A stretch of DNA of 64,000 nt from Mortierella sp. BCC40632. Lineage: Eukaryota > Mortierellomycota > Mortierellomycetes > Mortierellales > Mortierellaceae. The position numbers were made by a program, and so were the translations under genes. This document shows positions 11,812-22,440 of this stretch, piece after piece. The stretch covers positions 728,501-792,500 of the forward strand of contig WAEK01000013.1 of assembly GCA_011634665.1 (NCBI GenBank), in the 5' to 3' direction. The notes beneath the pieces are model-generated. The model saw only the letters and a list, made by a program, of their open reading frames with translations. It was not told the origin of the DNA and made no database searches. Position 1 is the stretch's first letter. Every line of letters begins with the position of its first letter.

Positions 11812-12396
11812 ATGGCTCTCTGTACTGCGGTCATCGTCTTCATCGCCCTTGGCGGTGTTGCTGCTCTTGGTCTCGCCTCTTTACTGGTCTGCAAGCTCAT
11901 GAACCGTCCTCATCGACAACAACAACAACAGGAAACGCCAAGCAGTCTCGAGTCGGGTACAGTCACTCATGAAAAGTCCCTGGTTGGCTCTACGGTGGAT
12001 ACTATTGTCGAGTCGGTCCAGCCTAGGAGTATTCCTGCCGAAAAGCCCGTGACCAAGGTCAACCCTCCTTCAAAACCAACACCTACAACAACAAAAAAGA
12101 CGACGACTCGAGCGGCACCTACCCCCAAGAAAGCCCACACTCCTTCCTACTCCACTCGAAAGAAAACCTCTGGTTACACCAGCACCAGTCAATCAAATGA
12201 CCATAGTAGCTATAGTGGCGGATGGTTCTATGGAGGCAGCTCTAGTTGTGGCGACGGAGGCGGAGGCGGAGGAGGAGGCAGCTATTCTTATGGAGGCGGA
12301 GGCGGAGACAGCTATGGAGGTGGTAGTAGTGGAGGTTGTGGAGGAGATAGCGGTGGAGGTGGAGGAGATAGTGGTGGCGGCTGCAGCGGATTCTAG
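11812..12396 (+). CDS. Single-pass membrane protein with Gly/Ser-rich tail
   Basis: 194 residues. A helix at 4-28 is followed by KLMNRPHRQQQQQ. A Thr/Pro/Lys-rich linker (residues 76-125) follows, and the last 60 residues are Gly/Ser/Tyr/Cys repeats of GGGGDS and SGGCGGDS type. It shares the N-terminal plan and strand of the three upstream genes but lacks PPxY; the nearest look-alike is TPSY. It may be a diverged member of the cluster or an unrelated cell-surface protein. The ATG follows a C-rich leader (CCCCCCCC, 25 bases upstream). Confidence 0.6.
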   Translation: MALCTAVIVFIALGGVAALGLASLLVCKLMNRPHRQQQQQETPSSLESGTVTHEKSLVGSTVDTIVESVQPRSIPAEKPVTKVNPPSKPTPTTTKKTTTRAAPTPKKAHTPSYSTRKKTSGYTSTSQSNDHSSYSGGWFYGGSSSCGDGGGGGGGGSYSYGGGGGDSYGGGSSGGCGGDSGGGGGDSGGGCSGF

Positions 12397-13132
12397 AGAA
12401 ATCATAGTTCTAGGCCATGAAAGGCAAAAAGAGGGCGAGGAGAGAGAACAGACTCGGTTATGATGCGCCGACCTCTCGATAATCCCTATTAAACAGTTTA
12501 CAAAACAATAACAAACGTTCACTTGGGCACAGGTTACTACCTCACATTGGTTGGCGTCTATACTTATGTTGTTTGCGTAGGGGTAGCAATGTAGTGCTCT
12601 GCTTGGGTCGTTTGTGGTGCTGTAGATCTTGTTCAGCTTAATGTTGAAGACTCTCTCTTCCCCCTCCATTGGAGCTGCCTTTGGGCTTTGGTCGTGTGGC
12701 CGCATTAGAACCTTCTACAGCTACGGACTTGATCCGATCACAGGTCTTTAGGCTGAACAAATGCGGCGGAGAAAAATGAATCATCCACGAGCACTGTAAC
12801 TCTTCCATCCAGCAATTTTCTGAGCTGAACAAATTACAAGGGAGAGAAAAAATGGCGGTGATGGACTTGTGGGTGAGGAAGTGCGCCTCTCCCGCTTCTG
12901 GATCTGAAAGAAGAACCTGGAATAGTAAATCTATCCACCAATTCAAACACGTTTTATCTACACTCTAGCTCTGCCCTGTCTACCTTTTTCGTCAAAATAA
13001 CCAAAGTTGAACGAGGAAGAGTATGCAAGTGTACGCTCAATCCGATATTTATTGAGAGCTTTTGCACTCAAAGGACAGATCACGACCGCTCTGGGATAGG
13101 ACAAGAGTGAAGCCAGCTTCTAAGGCACTTGC
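12397..13132. other. Intergenic
   Basis: No supported gene. Minus-strand ORFs here either lie antisense to the Gly-rich tail or lack domain features. Confidence 0.45.
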
Positions 13133-13372
13133 TTAGACAAGGTGATGGACAGGAAGAGGTATATTCAAATTGATCTGGATGACTCTGTCTGTCGCGAAGT
13201 AGTTACCAGTGGGTAGTTTGGCTGTTACATGGTTTGTGTCGTTGCACTTTTTCAAGTTCTCAATGAAAGTGCTTTTGCCGGACTGACTAAACCCGAGAAC
13301 AAGGACGTTATACACTAGAAATGAACTTGACAAGGACCTGGAGTAGTGAAAAGTCAATAAATCGCACGTCAA
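13133..13372 (-). pseudogene. P-loop NTPase fragment
   Basis: The frame reads VYNVLVLGFSQSGKSTFIENL, a clear Walker A (GFSQSGKS) after a hydrophobic beta strand, the start of a GTPase-like fold. It is preceded by a good acceptor (TTTCTAG at about 13325). The frame stops 50 residues later (LPVHHLV then TAA), before any Walker B or G3/G4 motif, and I find no continuation downstream. It lies just 3' of the LRR gene on the same strand. It is either a truncated relic or the N-terminal exon of a gene whose remainder is lost. Confidence 0.5.
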
Positions 13373-14054
13373 GTATCTCCTTGATTCTTTCGAGTATAAA
13401 GGGAAAGGGTTAAGTGATTACAGAGTGTGAATATTATGAGACGGTTTTGTGAGTAGCGGTGGGAATTCTAAACCTTTTAACACCGCTGCTCCTATAAGAT
13501 CTTTCTTTTCGATTCAGTTTAGAAGACTGCTCACAGGGTTCAGCAGATGGTTCAAACCACAACCAGAGATTGACGCTGACCGTCCACAGTGAAGCAGAAA
13601 ACACGATGCATGAACGCGAAAGCACATCCTTGTATAAAATTTGTCCATGTATGCCTATCCTAGATTTGACCCGCACACTGTAGGGCTATACTGGATGCAG
13701 AAAGAATACTCTACACATGATGGTAGGACTGAATACATACACTTCATAATTTTTTCTTTGCCTATGGTCCCCACAGCATGTCTCAAGGCTTATTTTCTCA
13801 TGAGATCATGTATTCAGCAGTTCTTTCTATCCTCCTTCCTCGTTTCCTCATTTCTTGGCACGTGCCTACACCTTTGACCTTTGACCCGCGCTTTGCATCC
13901 ACGCATAGTCATTCACTTCGCCCTTGTGTACCTCTTTATTAGCCTTCCTTTTCTCCATGGGTTATTAAAATACTTGCCTTTCGTCTTTCTGTTTTCCACA
14001 TCCTCGCATATCTACATGCCCCTACTATTTTCTTGTCTTATCTTGATACATCGC

Positions 14055-14085
<31 letters not shown>

Positions 14086-14167
14086 GGCATTTGTTGAAAT
14101 GTGAGGATTGCCTTGAGAGTTCTTCAAAGTCAACAAAATTCGTTCTAATAAGCTTAGCGTCGTTTGA
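13373..14167. other. Spacer 3' of the LRR gene
   Basis: No supported gene. A run of about 26 T lies at about 14060-14085, close to the abrupt end of the LRR array. Confidence 0.45.
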
Positions 14168-17084
14168 TCAAAAAACTATTCGATTTGGGCAATTAGACAG
14201 CGCCTGAGCTCCGTCCTCACCGATCTTGTTGTACCCCAAGTTCAAAGTGATCAGAGTCGAGTTTGATTTGAGTGCCCTAGACAGTGCCTGAGCTCCGTTG
14301 TCGCCGATCAAGTTATTCCCTAAGTCCAAAGTGAACAGAGTGGAGTTGGATCTGAGCGTATCAGATAGCGCCCGAGCTCCGTCGCTATTGATTGAGTTAC
14401 CACATAAGTTCAAAGTGGTCAGAGTCGAGTTGAATTTGAGTGTCTCAGACAGTGCCTGAGTTCCGTCGTCACCGATTGTGTTGGCCCATAAGTTCAGTGT
14501 GGTCAGAGCTGAGTTGGATTTGAGTGCCTCGAATAGCGCCAGAGCTCCGTTCTCACCGATCATGTTGTGCCCCAAGTTCAAAGTAGTCAGGGTCGAGTTT
14601 GATTTGAGTGCCTCAGACAGTGCCTGAGCTCCGTCGTCACCGATCAAGTTGTCCCACAAGTCCAAATCGATCAGAGTCGAGTTGAATTTGAGTGCCTCAG
14701 ACAGTGCCTGAGTTCCGTCGTCATCGATTGAGTTGGTCCATAAGTTCAGAGTGGTCAGAGTTGAGTTAGATTTGAGTGCCTCAGATAGCGCCAGAGCTCC
14801 GTTCTCACCGATCATGTTGTGCCCCAAGTTCAAAGTAGTCAGGGTCGAGTTTGATTTGAGTGCCTCAGACAGTGCCTGAGCTCCGTTCTCATAGATCGAG
14901 TTGTCCCTCAATTCCAAAGTGGTCAGAGTTGAGTTGGATTTGAGTGCCTCAGATAGCGCCAGAGCTCCATTGTCACCGATCTGGTTGTTCGTCAACTCCA
15001 AAGTAGTCAAAGTCGAGTTAAATTTGAGTGCCTCAGACAGTGCCTGAGCCCCGTCGTCACCGATCAAGTTGAGCTCCAACCTCAAAGTAGTCAGGATCAA
15101 GTTGGACTTGAGTAATCTTGTTAGGGATTCAAGTCTTCCCTCTAGCACTCCAGTAATTTGCAGCTCACAGGACATCTTGCAAATATTTGCTGTGTCTCCT
15201 CGCAGATGCCAGAGAACATCATCGCACTTTTCCGATAGTACTACATGAAATCTTCTCATACAAGAAAGATCTCGGATTCTGAGAAGGGTGTCATTTGCTG
15301 TAGATGTCAAAAATAGTTTATCGGAGATGCCAGTCCGGAACATCCGGATATCGAGTCGAAGATTCCACACTGTTGAGCACTGAAGTGCCATCTCAAACTC
15401 GTCCAGATCGTGTTGCGTGCACTCCCAGCGGAAGTTCACGTCAAGTTCGAAGACTCTAGTGGCGATGCGGAGAGTCCTGTAAAACTCCTCGGACGAAATC
15501 CTGGATGTCAGAATAATCTCGATCCTTCCCAGTTGCTCGTCATATTTCCCATCAGCCATTTTAACAACATCGCGGAGATTCTTGGAGTACATTTCTTGAT
15601 AGCCGGATTGGTAGTGGTCACGACACACCCATTTGGCATGGCCCTCAGAGGTGGTCACTCGATAAAGATTCCCAAGAAGGTTCTCTTCCTCCGAGGTTCT
15701 CAAGAGTGTTCTCAGTTGCCCTAGCTCAACTCCTTCCAGACCTTTGGCATCTTTCAGATAGCCATCCAGGTGTTGGTACATCATCTCTTCTTGTGATGAA
15801 TTGCCGATAAGCTGTTCTGATGAGGATACTTGAAGTTTGGAGTCTTGAGTGTTGATGCACTCGAGCGAATAGTTGATCCCCGATGTTACCGTCTCAACAG
15901 ATTGTTTGATGTTCTCGGCCAGATCGGCGATCCTAAGACTAGTCAAGGTAGGGACAGTATGATCAACAGTGCTTGTCGCAAGCTTGACAGTCTCCAGCAT
16001 CAACAAGAGGAACGGACCATATTTTATGAAAAACTTTGCCGGCTCATGGAGAACATATCCTTTGTGTTTGGATAGATGAGGGTGGTGTGGCATCTCCATC
16101 TTGCTGTCTTTGGACTCGGTATGCTTTCCGCACTCACAAATGAAATACAGTCGGAACTTTGTTCTGAACCAGTTGGTAGGATTGAACTGTGTTGATTCTT
16201 CTGGGTCGGGTAACACAATAAACAGTCGAGGGATCGGACACTCAGCCAACTCCAACTGCTGTGTCAAGATGGCCTCGGCTTTACTCTGGATCAGAACCAA
16301 ACGGTCGCTCATCCGTTTTCGCGACTTGGCTATCACTTGAATATTCCGTTCAGCTGAAGCGCCTTGATCGAAAGTTCGTCGTAACGCATCACTGTCTTTT
16401 CTCTGGAAACCAGGGATGGGCTCGCATTCCAAAGTCAATTTTGAAGAAATCAGGGACAAGAGTGCTTCACGAGTCAACGGCTTTCCAGAATTGCGAGCCT
16501 CCTCGATGGTAGCGGATACAGAGTCGAGCTGGTCCTGGATCTGAATGGCGTCTCCTCTAATTAAGGTTCTTTGGACTGGCTCAGTAGATGCGAACGACTC
16601 TGTGGCGTTGGTATGGCCAGATCCAGGGTCGGCTACTGTTGTATCAGAGTCCAGTAAAAAGTTGGGATTATACTCATTAGAGTCATGACGGAAATGATCG
16701 GTTGGGGCTCTTGAAACAGTCAGGAGGTCGACATTGGTATGATTGGTAGTAGAGGGGAAAATAACATCCAAGACTATTCCTGGATAGTACCCAATGCGGT
16801 GAGGCTCGGCTCTGTAAGAATAAACTAAGCTGATCAACATTATTGCCTCTCTATTCAATCCTATTCATGAATTAAGCGAACGCTTGCACAACCTTCTATT
16901 ACCTGACGTGGTTCGAGCCCCTAAGCTTTTTAACGAGGGAACCGCTGCTTTGAAGGCTCTGAAATCCTGGGAAAACTTCCGCGATGTCTTCCCAAAAGAT
17001 AACCTTCTGTCCATCAATGACATCGACTGCAATGGTTTTGATGTCGTTTGTTCCAATAACTCGAAACGACTGAAACTCTCCCAT
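14168..17084 (-). CDS. LRR (RNI/NLRC3-type) protein, NLR-like architecture
   Basis: Two exons, 17084..16903 and 16811..14168, join in phase (AG then A, Arg) to give 941 residues. The ATG at 17084 starts MGEFQSFRVIGTNDIKTIAV; an upstream in-frame start is less likely. An N-terminal globular part (1-95) is followed by a Ser/Thr linker, a helical region, a block with IPRLFIVLP, KFRLYFICECGKH and FFIKYGPFLLLML (about residues 265-340), and then 11 leucine-rich repeats of 28 residues (about 620-935). Each repeat has the form NSTLTTLxLxxNxIGxxGAQALSEALK, as in NLRC3/ribonuclease-inhibitor repeats. I see no Walker A, so this is not a complete NLR. From memory the middle block recurs in Mortierella-type proteins. 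The array ends abruptly (ALSNCPNRIVF), suggesting truncation. A role in recognition or protein binding is inference. Confidence 0.75.
14533..14886. repeat. Duplicated LRR-coding segment (102 bp identical, 252 bp apart)
   Basis: 14533..14634 and 14785..14886 are identical over 102 bases, offset by exactly three LRR units (252 bp). The flanking units also pair up (LNLGHNMIGENGALAL then LNLWxN). Identity includes third codon positions, so the duplication or conversion is recent. Confidence 0.85.
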
Positions 17085-17689
17085 TGCTCGTTCTAGATCA
17101 CTGTATTGCAGGCAGATGGAGAGGCGATATGGAAGTGTGTGGGATAGAAAAGAGAGTGGTTTTGTGAACAAAAGTGAAAGTGAAAGGGAGTGAAAAAATG
17201 ATGGGTGAAGAGAAAGTGAAGAAGAGGTGAAATGGCAGAGCTTGAGATCTTTCTCAGATCTTTCTCAGATCTTTGGTATCACATCCTGTCATGTGTGCAT
17301 ATTCCCGTGCCACATTCAGAGAAAATTTCAAGGGAACTGAGGAAAAGAGCCTGCGAGTATCCAACTGTTCTGTTGTCTCCCTTGACTTTTTGCAGGTGGG
17401 GAGTCTTGATGTTGATCTTCAGTTCTATCATTGTTCGAATTTTTGCGTTCCCTGTTGCTTCTACTTCGTTTTGGATGGAGTCGGACATAGATTATGATAC
17501 GAATAGAGAGATGGATTGTAATAAGAATATGCTCAGATTTACAGGAGGCCATCTTGTACTTCTTAAACCGTATAGTAGGCAAATTAGTCAAAGATATTCC
17601 TACTAAATCATGTCTTCAGCATTAGTAGCTTAATTAACCGGCCTGACAAACTGTCTTTTCCCTGCTCATACTCTTTCGCGCTTCCGTCT
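17085..17689. other. Upstream region of the LRR gene
   Basis: No supported gene. Purine-rich leader (AAAGTGAAAG repeats near 17172-17220) and a short tandem TCTTTCTCAGA repeat at about 17249-17273. Confidence 0.45.
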
Positions 17690-18643
17690 TACCTTGGACC
17701 AGAATACTTTTGCCTCTTCCACACGGGCCTTTGTTACCCTCTGCTTCTTCAAATAGCCATCTCGCTTCCGAAATCCTCCGCGATTGATGACCTGTAACTG
17801 GCTAAGTGTCTTATCCCACTGTGCCTAACATTGGTCCTCGGTTAGCTGTTGGCTCTCTAAGAATCTGAGAAAGTCAATATAATCGAGTTCGGCAATGACC
17901 TAGCGACTCTCGAAATAAGGTCGTCCTGCTAGATCTCTCAGAAAGCTCCTCCATGCTCCTCCTTTCGGCCAGATCGCCTTTATTCCCGTGAACTTGTTTG
18001 TGGTATATATTGTGAATCCGATGGCTAATTCTTTGAAAGTTCTTTTTGATGTAGACAAAGAGAGAAAAGGGCACACAGAATCTAGAACGAAATGATCGTT
18101 TTCACAGCTTACATATTTATCGAGATAATTGTTCCCTAATAAAATGACTGTCCAATGATTCGCTCAACTCAAGAATCCTCTGCTGGAACGTGAGATTCCT
18201 GAACCCCAAAGCATGCTGCCACTCAAAGCCTCTAGCATAGTGATGTTGTAAACAATATCCGATTTGAATCCGTCGTTGCTTAATCTCGACTTTCACAACT
18301 GACGTATGTGGAATAGAACCACAGCCATTCAGACCGCTTGGGCATAAACGGTAGGAATAGTATTCACTCCGTATATCAATAATGGTGTGAACAATTGAGG
18401 TTCTTTGGAAACAATGAACAAGGTGCCGGACCCAATGTCTTGGCTCAGTCTTGCAATTAATGAAAGTCGGCCTGCGACAATGCAACAAAAATGGCTATGC
18501 TTCACGTACGATAAATCGCCACACGCGTGTATTCCCCCTTTAATGTTTAGCCAGAGAGATAAGAGTCTCCTTTGTCCACAAAATCGCAGCTGCTGGATCC
18601 ATCGACCTTTCATCACAACACTTGACTTTGACTTGCCAAGCAA
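17690..18643 (-). pseudogene. Decayed protein-coding gene with in-frame stops
   Basis: One minus-strand frame reads as a protein (TNKFTGIKAIWPKGG, AWRSFLRDLAGRPYFESR, then VIAELDYIDFLRFLESQQL and AQWDKTLSQLQVINRGG) but is broken by two TAG codons, after ESR and after EDQC. It ends in a donor-like GTAAGA near 17690. Upstream, 18643..18330 reads LIARLSQDIGSGTLFIVSKE and onward, then hits TGA codons. The stops are TAG and TGA, the products expected of C-to-T change at CAG or CGA. I do not recognise the parent family. It lies on the same strand as the LRR gene, just upstream of it. Confidence 0.5.
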
Positions 18644-19158
18644 GAAATTAGGATGTCAATGAATGAGCAGCGATGATGGAAAGGAACGAGGGCGAAGCGC
18701 ATGGTAATGGGCGCGCTAAGCACGCCACCGAAGTAGGAAAAGAGAGAGAGAGGGAGAGATGCTCTGCTAGTTCCTACAAGGTATTGCTTGGAAGTGCAGC
18801 GCTTGTTTCCTTCTGATATCGCTGTGGAGTGATCTTGCGTAACAAAAAGACAAGCCTGTTGGCTCATCCTTTTCATCCACCAACCAAGCCTGCACAAACG
18901 GTAGACACAAACCATCGAGATTCGAGAGTGTATCACCCACCCTGATGTACAAATATTACTCAATTAAGTTCGTCTGTGCATTGGTAAGACACGTCTCGTC
19001 TACGAAAGAATCATTTAATATCAAGTGCAAGTTCCTATCCCTACCACAAGCAAATGTACAAAAAGGATAAAGAAAACCCCTACCCTGAGAGAAAAGAGTT
19101 CTACTCTTTGAGGACGAAATAGGTCATCAAAAAATCTCCAGTTTTCTGCCTCAGTTAA
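18644..19158. other. Intergenic
   Basis: No supported gene between the relic and the 3' end of the acyl-CoA synthetase gene. Confidence 0.45.
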
Positions 19159-22100
19159 CTACAGTTTCGCCTTGACAGTGTCATCCACCTTTCCGGCCTC
19201 ACCATCATTGCCAACAAGTCCCAGACGATGCATGACCTCCTCCAGCTCTCCCAGCACGGTCGCATCCTCGATCGTCGCAGGAACAACAAGCTTCTTGTTC
19301 TCCAGACTCTTGCCAGCAATAATGTCTCGAATGGTCCGTCGAAGAATCTTGCCACTGCGCGTCTTGGGCAATCGACGGATGATATGCGTCTGACTATAAT
19401 TGGCAATAGCGCCCAAATCTCGTCGCACCATCTGGATCGTCTCCTTCTCAATCTCTTCCGGAGACTGGGTCACACCAAATTTGAGCACCACCAAACCCAT
19501 GGGGACCTGCCCCTTGAGCTTGTCCGACAATGGCACGACGCAGCATTCGGAAATCGCTGGGTGCTCTGCCAAGATTTGTTCAACGGAACCAGTCGAAAGA
19601 CGGTGTCCTGCAACCTGCATGATATCGTCCGTTCGCGACATCACATGCACGTATCCATCCTCGTCAATGATGCCTGCATCGCCCGTGTCATAGTAGCCAG
19701 GGAACCGATCCAAGTAACTCTTCCTGAATCCAGCCGAATTATTCCACAGGGTTGGCAACGCCGAAGGTGGCAAGGGTAGCTTGATCACAATGTTACCAAA
19801 TTCGGATGGACCAAGTTCCTTCAATCGTCCCCCTGTCTCCTGGGGATCTGCCAAGATCCGGATGTCATATCCAGGCATGGCCATACCTGCGGCTCCGCTC
19901 CGGATCGCGATCGGCTGGATCTTGGCTCCATGGGCATCGATAAGACCTTGGCAGGCGCCTGTAATCGGAGATCCAGATTCCGTCGACCAATAGTTGTCAA
20001 CAACAGGCTTACCGCCAATGACCTTGCGGAAGTGATCAATCGTACCCGTATCTGAACGCTCGCCAGCGAGGAAAAGTCCTCGGAGTGCAGACAAATCGTA
20101 CTGAGCACTCATCGTGGCCTTGGGATCTACTCGACGGATGGCGCGGAGTGCGGTCGGGGCCGTGTACCAAGTGCTGACCTTGTAGTCCTGAAGGATTCGG
20201 AAGAATGCGCCTGCGTCAGGCGTGCCTACGGGCTTGCCTTCATAGAGGACTGTCGAGCATCCGAGCAAGAGCGGTCCATAACAGATAAAGCTGTGACCGA
20301 CCACCCAACCAACATCGCTAGCACAAAAGATAGTCTCGCCTGATCGAATCCCGAAAAGATTTTTCATTGTCGCAAGTGTCTGCGTCGCATGTCCTCCATT
20401 GTCACGAACCACACCCTATGCGAGCAAAGCGTCAAAAGATAACGAAAGAGAGGAGTGCGTCAGCCAGTCATGTTAAAGTTTCTGGTCTCTTTGATCCGAA
20501 GAGTAGACGGAGAGGGGCGTGGGTAAAAATAAAAAATAAAAATAAAAGTAAAAATAAAAAGTGACCAGCCATCTCAGTTACTTTCGCCGCTGTCTGTTGT
20601 TGCATGATCAAAAACAATAGGGGGGGGACTGATACCTTCGGCAATCCAGTGGTGCCACTGGTGTAGAGAATGTACAAGGGGTGCTGACTTTCAACCGGGA
20701 CACACTCATTCTTGTGTTTTCCAGCGAGCTTGATCCGTTGCATTTCATCGTGCCAGTCCAGGTCCCCGCGGGATGGGTCCAGGATCGCTCGTCCCGCATC
20801 GCGCTGGAAAATAATTCGGTGAGCAGGCTTGTGGTCACTCAAATCGATCGCCTTGTCCAGCATCTCTTTATAAGACATGCGAGAGAAGGAGAGAGAGAGA
20901 AGGAAAAAAAAAAAGCATCTCATTAGAACCGCATGACTTGGAAGGTTCTCTGTCTGTAGTCGATTGTCAGTAATTACAACAGGAGAGACTGGGGCAAAGG
21001 ATAAAAGAGTCTCACGTACCTTTGTAGGGCACAACCTTGTTGACCTCAATGCCACAGGAGCCTGCGACAATCAGCTTTGGCCTGCTGTCGTTGATTCGCT
21101 TCTGAACTTCAAGAGGAGCAAACCCTCCAAAGACAACCTAGTACATGTGCATAAAGAGTCAAATGACAACAAACTCAGCTCTCAACGTTCGCAAAGGGAG
21201 TCGAGAAACCTGGCTCAACCGCTTTTTTTTGCGGGCGAACTTAGAAAACTCCGACCTCCAACAGGTCAGACTCCTTACACTGTGCGTTGCTCCGAGACGG
21301 GCGCAGGCGAGCATGGAGATCAATGCTTCAGGAACCATGGGCACTATTAGAGTAAGACAGCAAGGAAAAGAGAAAGAGGGAAAGAGTCAGCCAGAATGTT
21401 TGCAATCACCTTGATCCATGTTCACCTTTTTCACTTCTTTTGGGAAGAATGTCTCTTTCTCTCCACAGCTTCGGAACCTACTGTAGATGAGCACCATGTC
21501 GCCCTTCTTGACATCGTGCGAGGCAAGGACGCCTGCAAAGTTCTGGACTTGCTCCCACAGCTCCTTGTACGTAATCTGGCGTTTCTCGCCCGTCATTGGA
21601 GAGTCATAGTAGATCGCCACCTGATGACCGTGACCAGATGCAACATGTCGGTCAACGGCATTGTAGCAGGTGTTCAGCATTCCATCCTTGAACCAGGTGT
21701 AGCCTGCAGGGTTGGCCGTCGGGTCCGGGGAGAGCACACGGGAGTAGGGTTGATCCCAATGAAGAAGCGCGGCAAACTCGCCCCAGTAGCGTTCTGGGTC
21801 TTTCAAAGATGCACGCTGGACGAGCGTCTGTTGGTGATGGTCCATGTCGGCAGAGGTAGAGGCGTTTTCCTGGGTCGGGGTCGTTGAGGACTCGGCGGCT
21901 GAAGTGGCCAGGCAGCGGACAGCACAAAGGGAGTGATGCGGGATGTGCCTCGGAAGGATGCGAGAGATGGGTCGAGGGTCGAGTGAGGACTTGGACCGAG
22001 AAGCCTGTTGGGGTAGGGGGGTGGATAGTTGAATATCACAAGGGGAGAGAGGAGAGAGAGGAGAGAGAGGAGAGAGTGGGAGAGAGGAGAGAGTGGAGAG

Positions 22101-22215
22101 AGAAGGACAAAGAAGACAGTGGAGTCAAGAGGATCGGTGGTGGGGTTAATATAATCTCCATCACACCGTCGGGTTGATTCGCATGGGGAAGAACTCGGCT
22201 GAATCGGATGCTCAT
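19159..22215 (-). CDS. ACSS3: ACSS3-like short-chain (propionyl/acetyl) acyl-CoA synthetase
   Basis: Exons on the minus strand: 22215..22165 (tentative), 22004..21482, 21343..21279, 21137..21020, 20865..20636 and 20415..19159, all in phase. The enzyme activates short-chain acids with ATP to acyl-adenylate and then acyl-CoA. Motifs in order are IYMPMVPEALISMLACARLG, YTSGTTGLPK (ATP-binding A3), GWVVGHSFICYGPLL, WSTESGSPI (A5), FPGYYDTGD (A7) and the PKTRSGKILRR motif with the catalytic Lys (A10). The order and wording match ACSS3/PrpE rather than AMP-forming acetyl-CoA synthetase 1. The N-terminus is Arg/Ser/His-rich and looks like a mitochondrial presequence; its first exon (ATG AGC ATC, weak GTGATG donor) is the least certain part. 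Unspliced ORFs elsewhere in the span are shadows. Confidence 0.9.
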
Positions 22216-22440
22216 GGAGATCCCACGGAGACCAATCAATCCAATCCAATCATTCGCCAAACCAAATCAAACCAAACCAAACACTCAGTCTCATCCACAT
22301 AACCTTAGCCGCGTTAGGCCCAAAGCAAAAAAAAGAGAGAGATAAAATAAAAAAAAAAAAAAAAAAAAAAAAGATTGGAAAAAAAGAAAGAGAGAAAAGA
22401 GAAAAAAGAGATAGAGAGGAAAGAGAGCCAACCAACAGTC

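Noticed and set aside
12193..12705. 170-codon minus-strand ORF
   Set aside because: Mostly antisense to the Gly-rich tail of the plus-strand membrane protein; Ser/Thr/Ala runs are its shadow.
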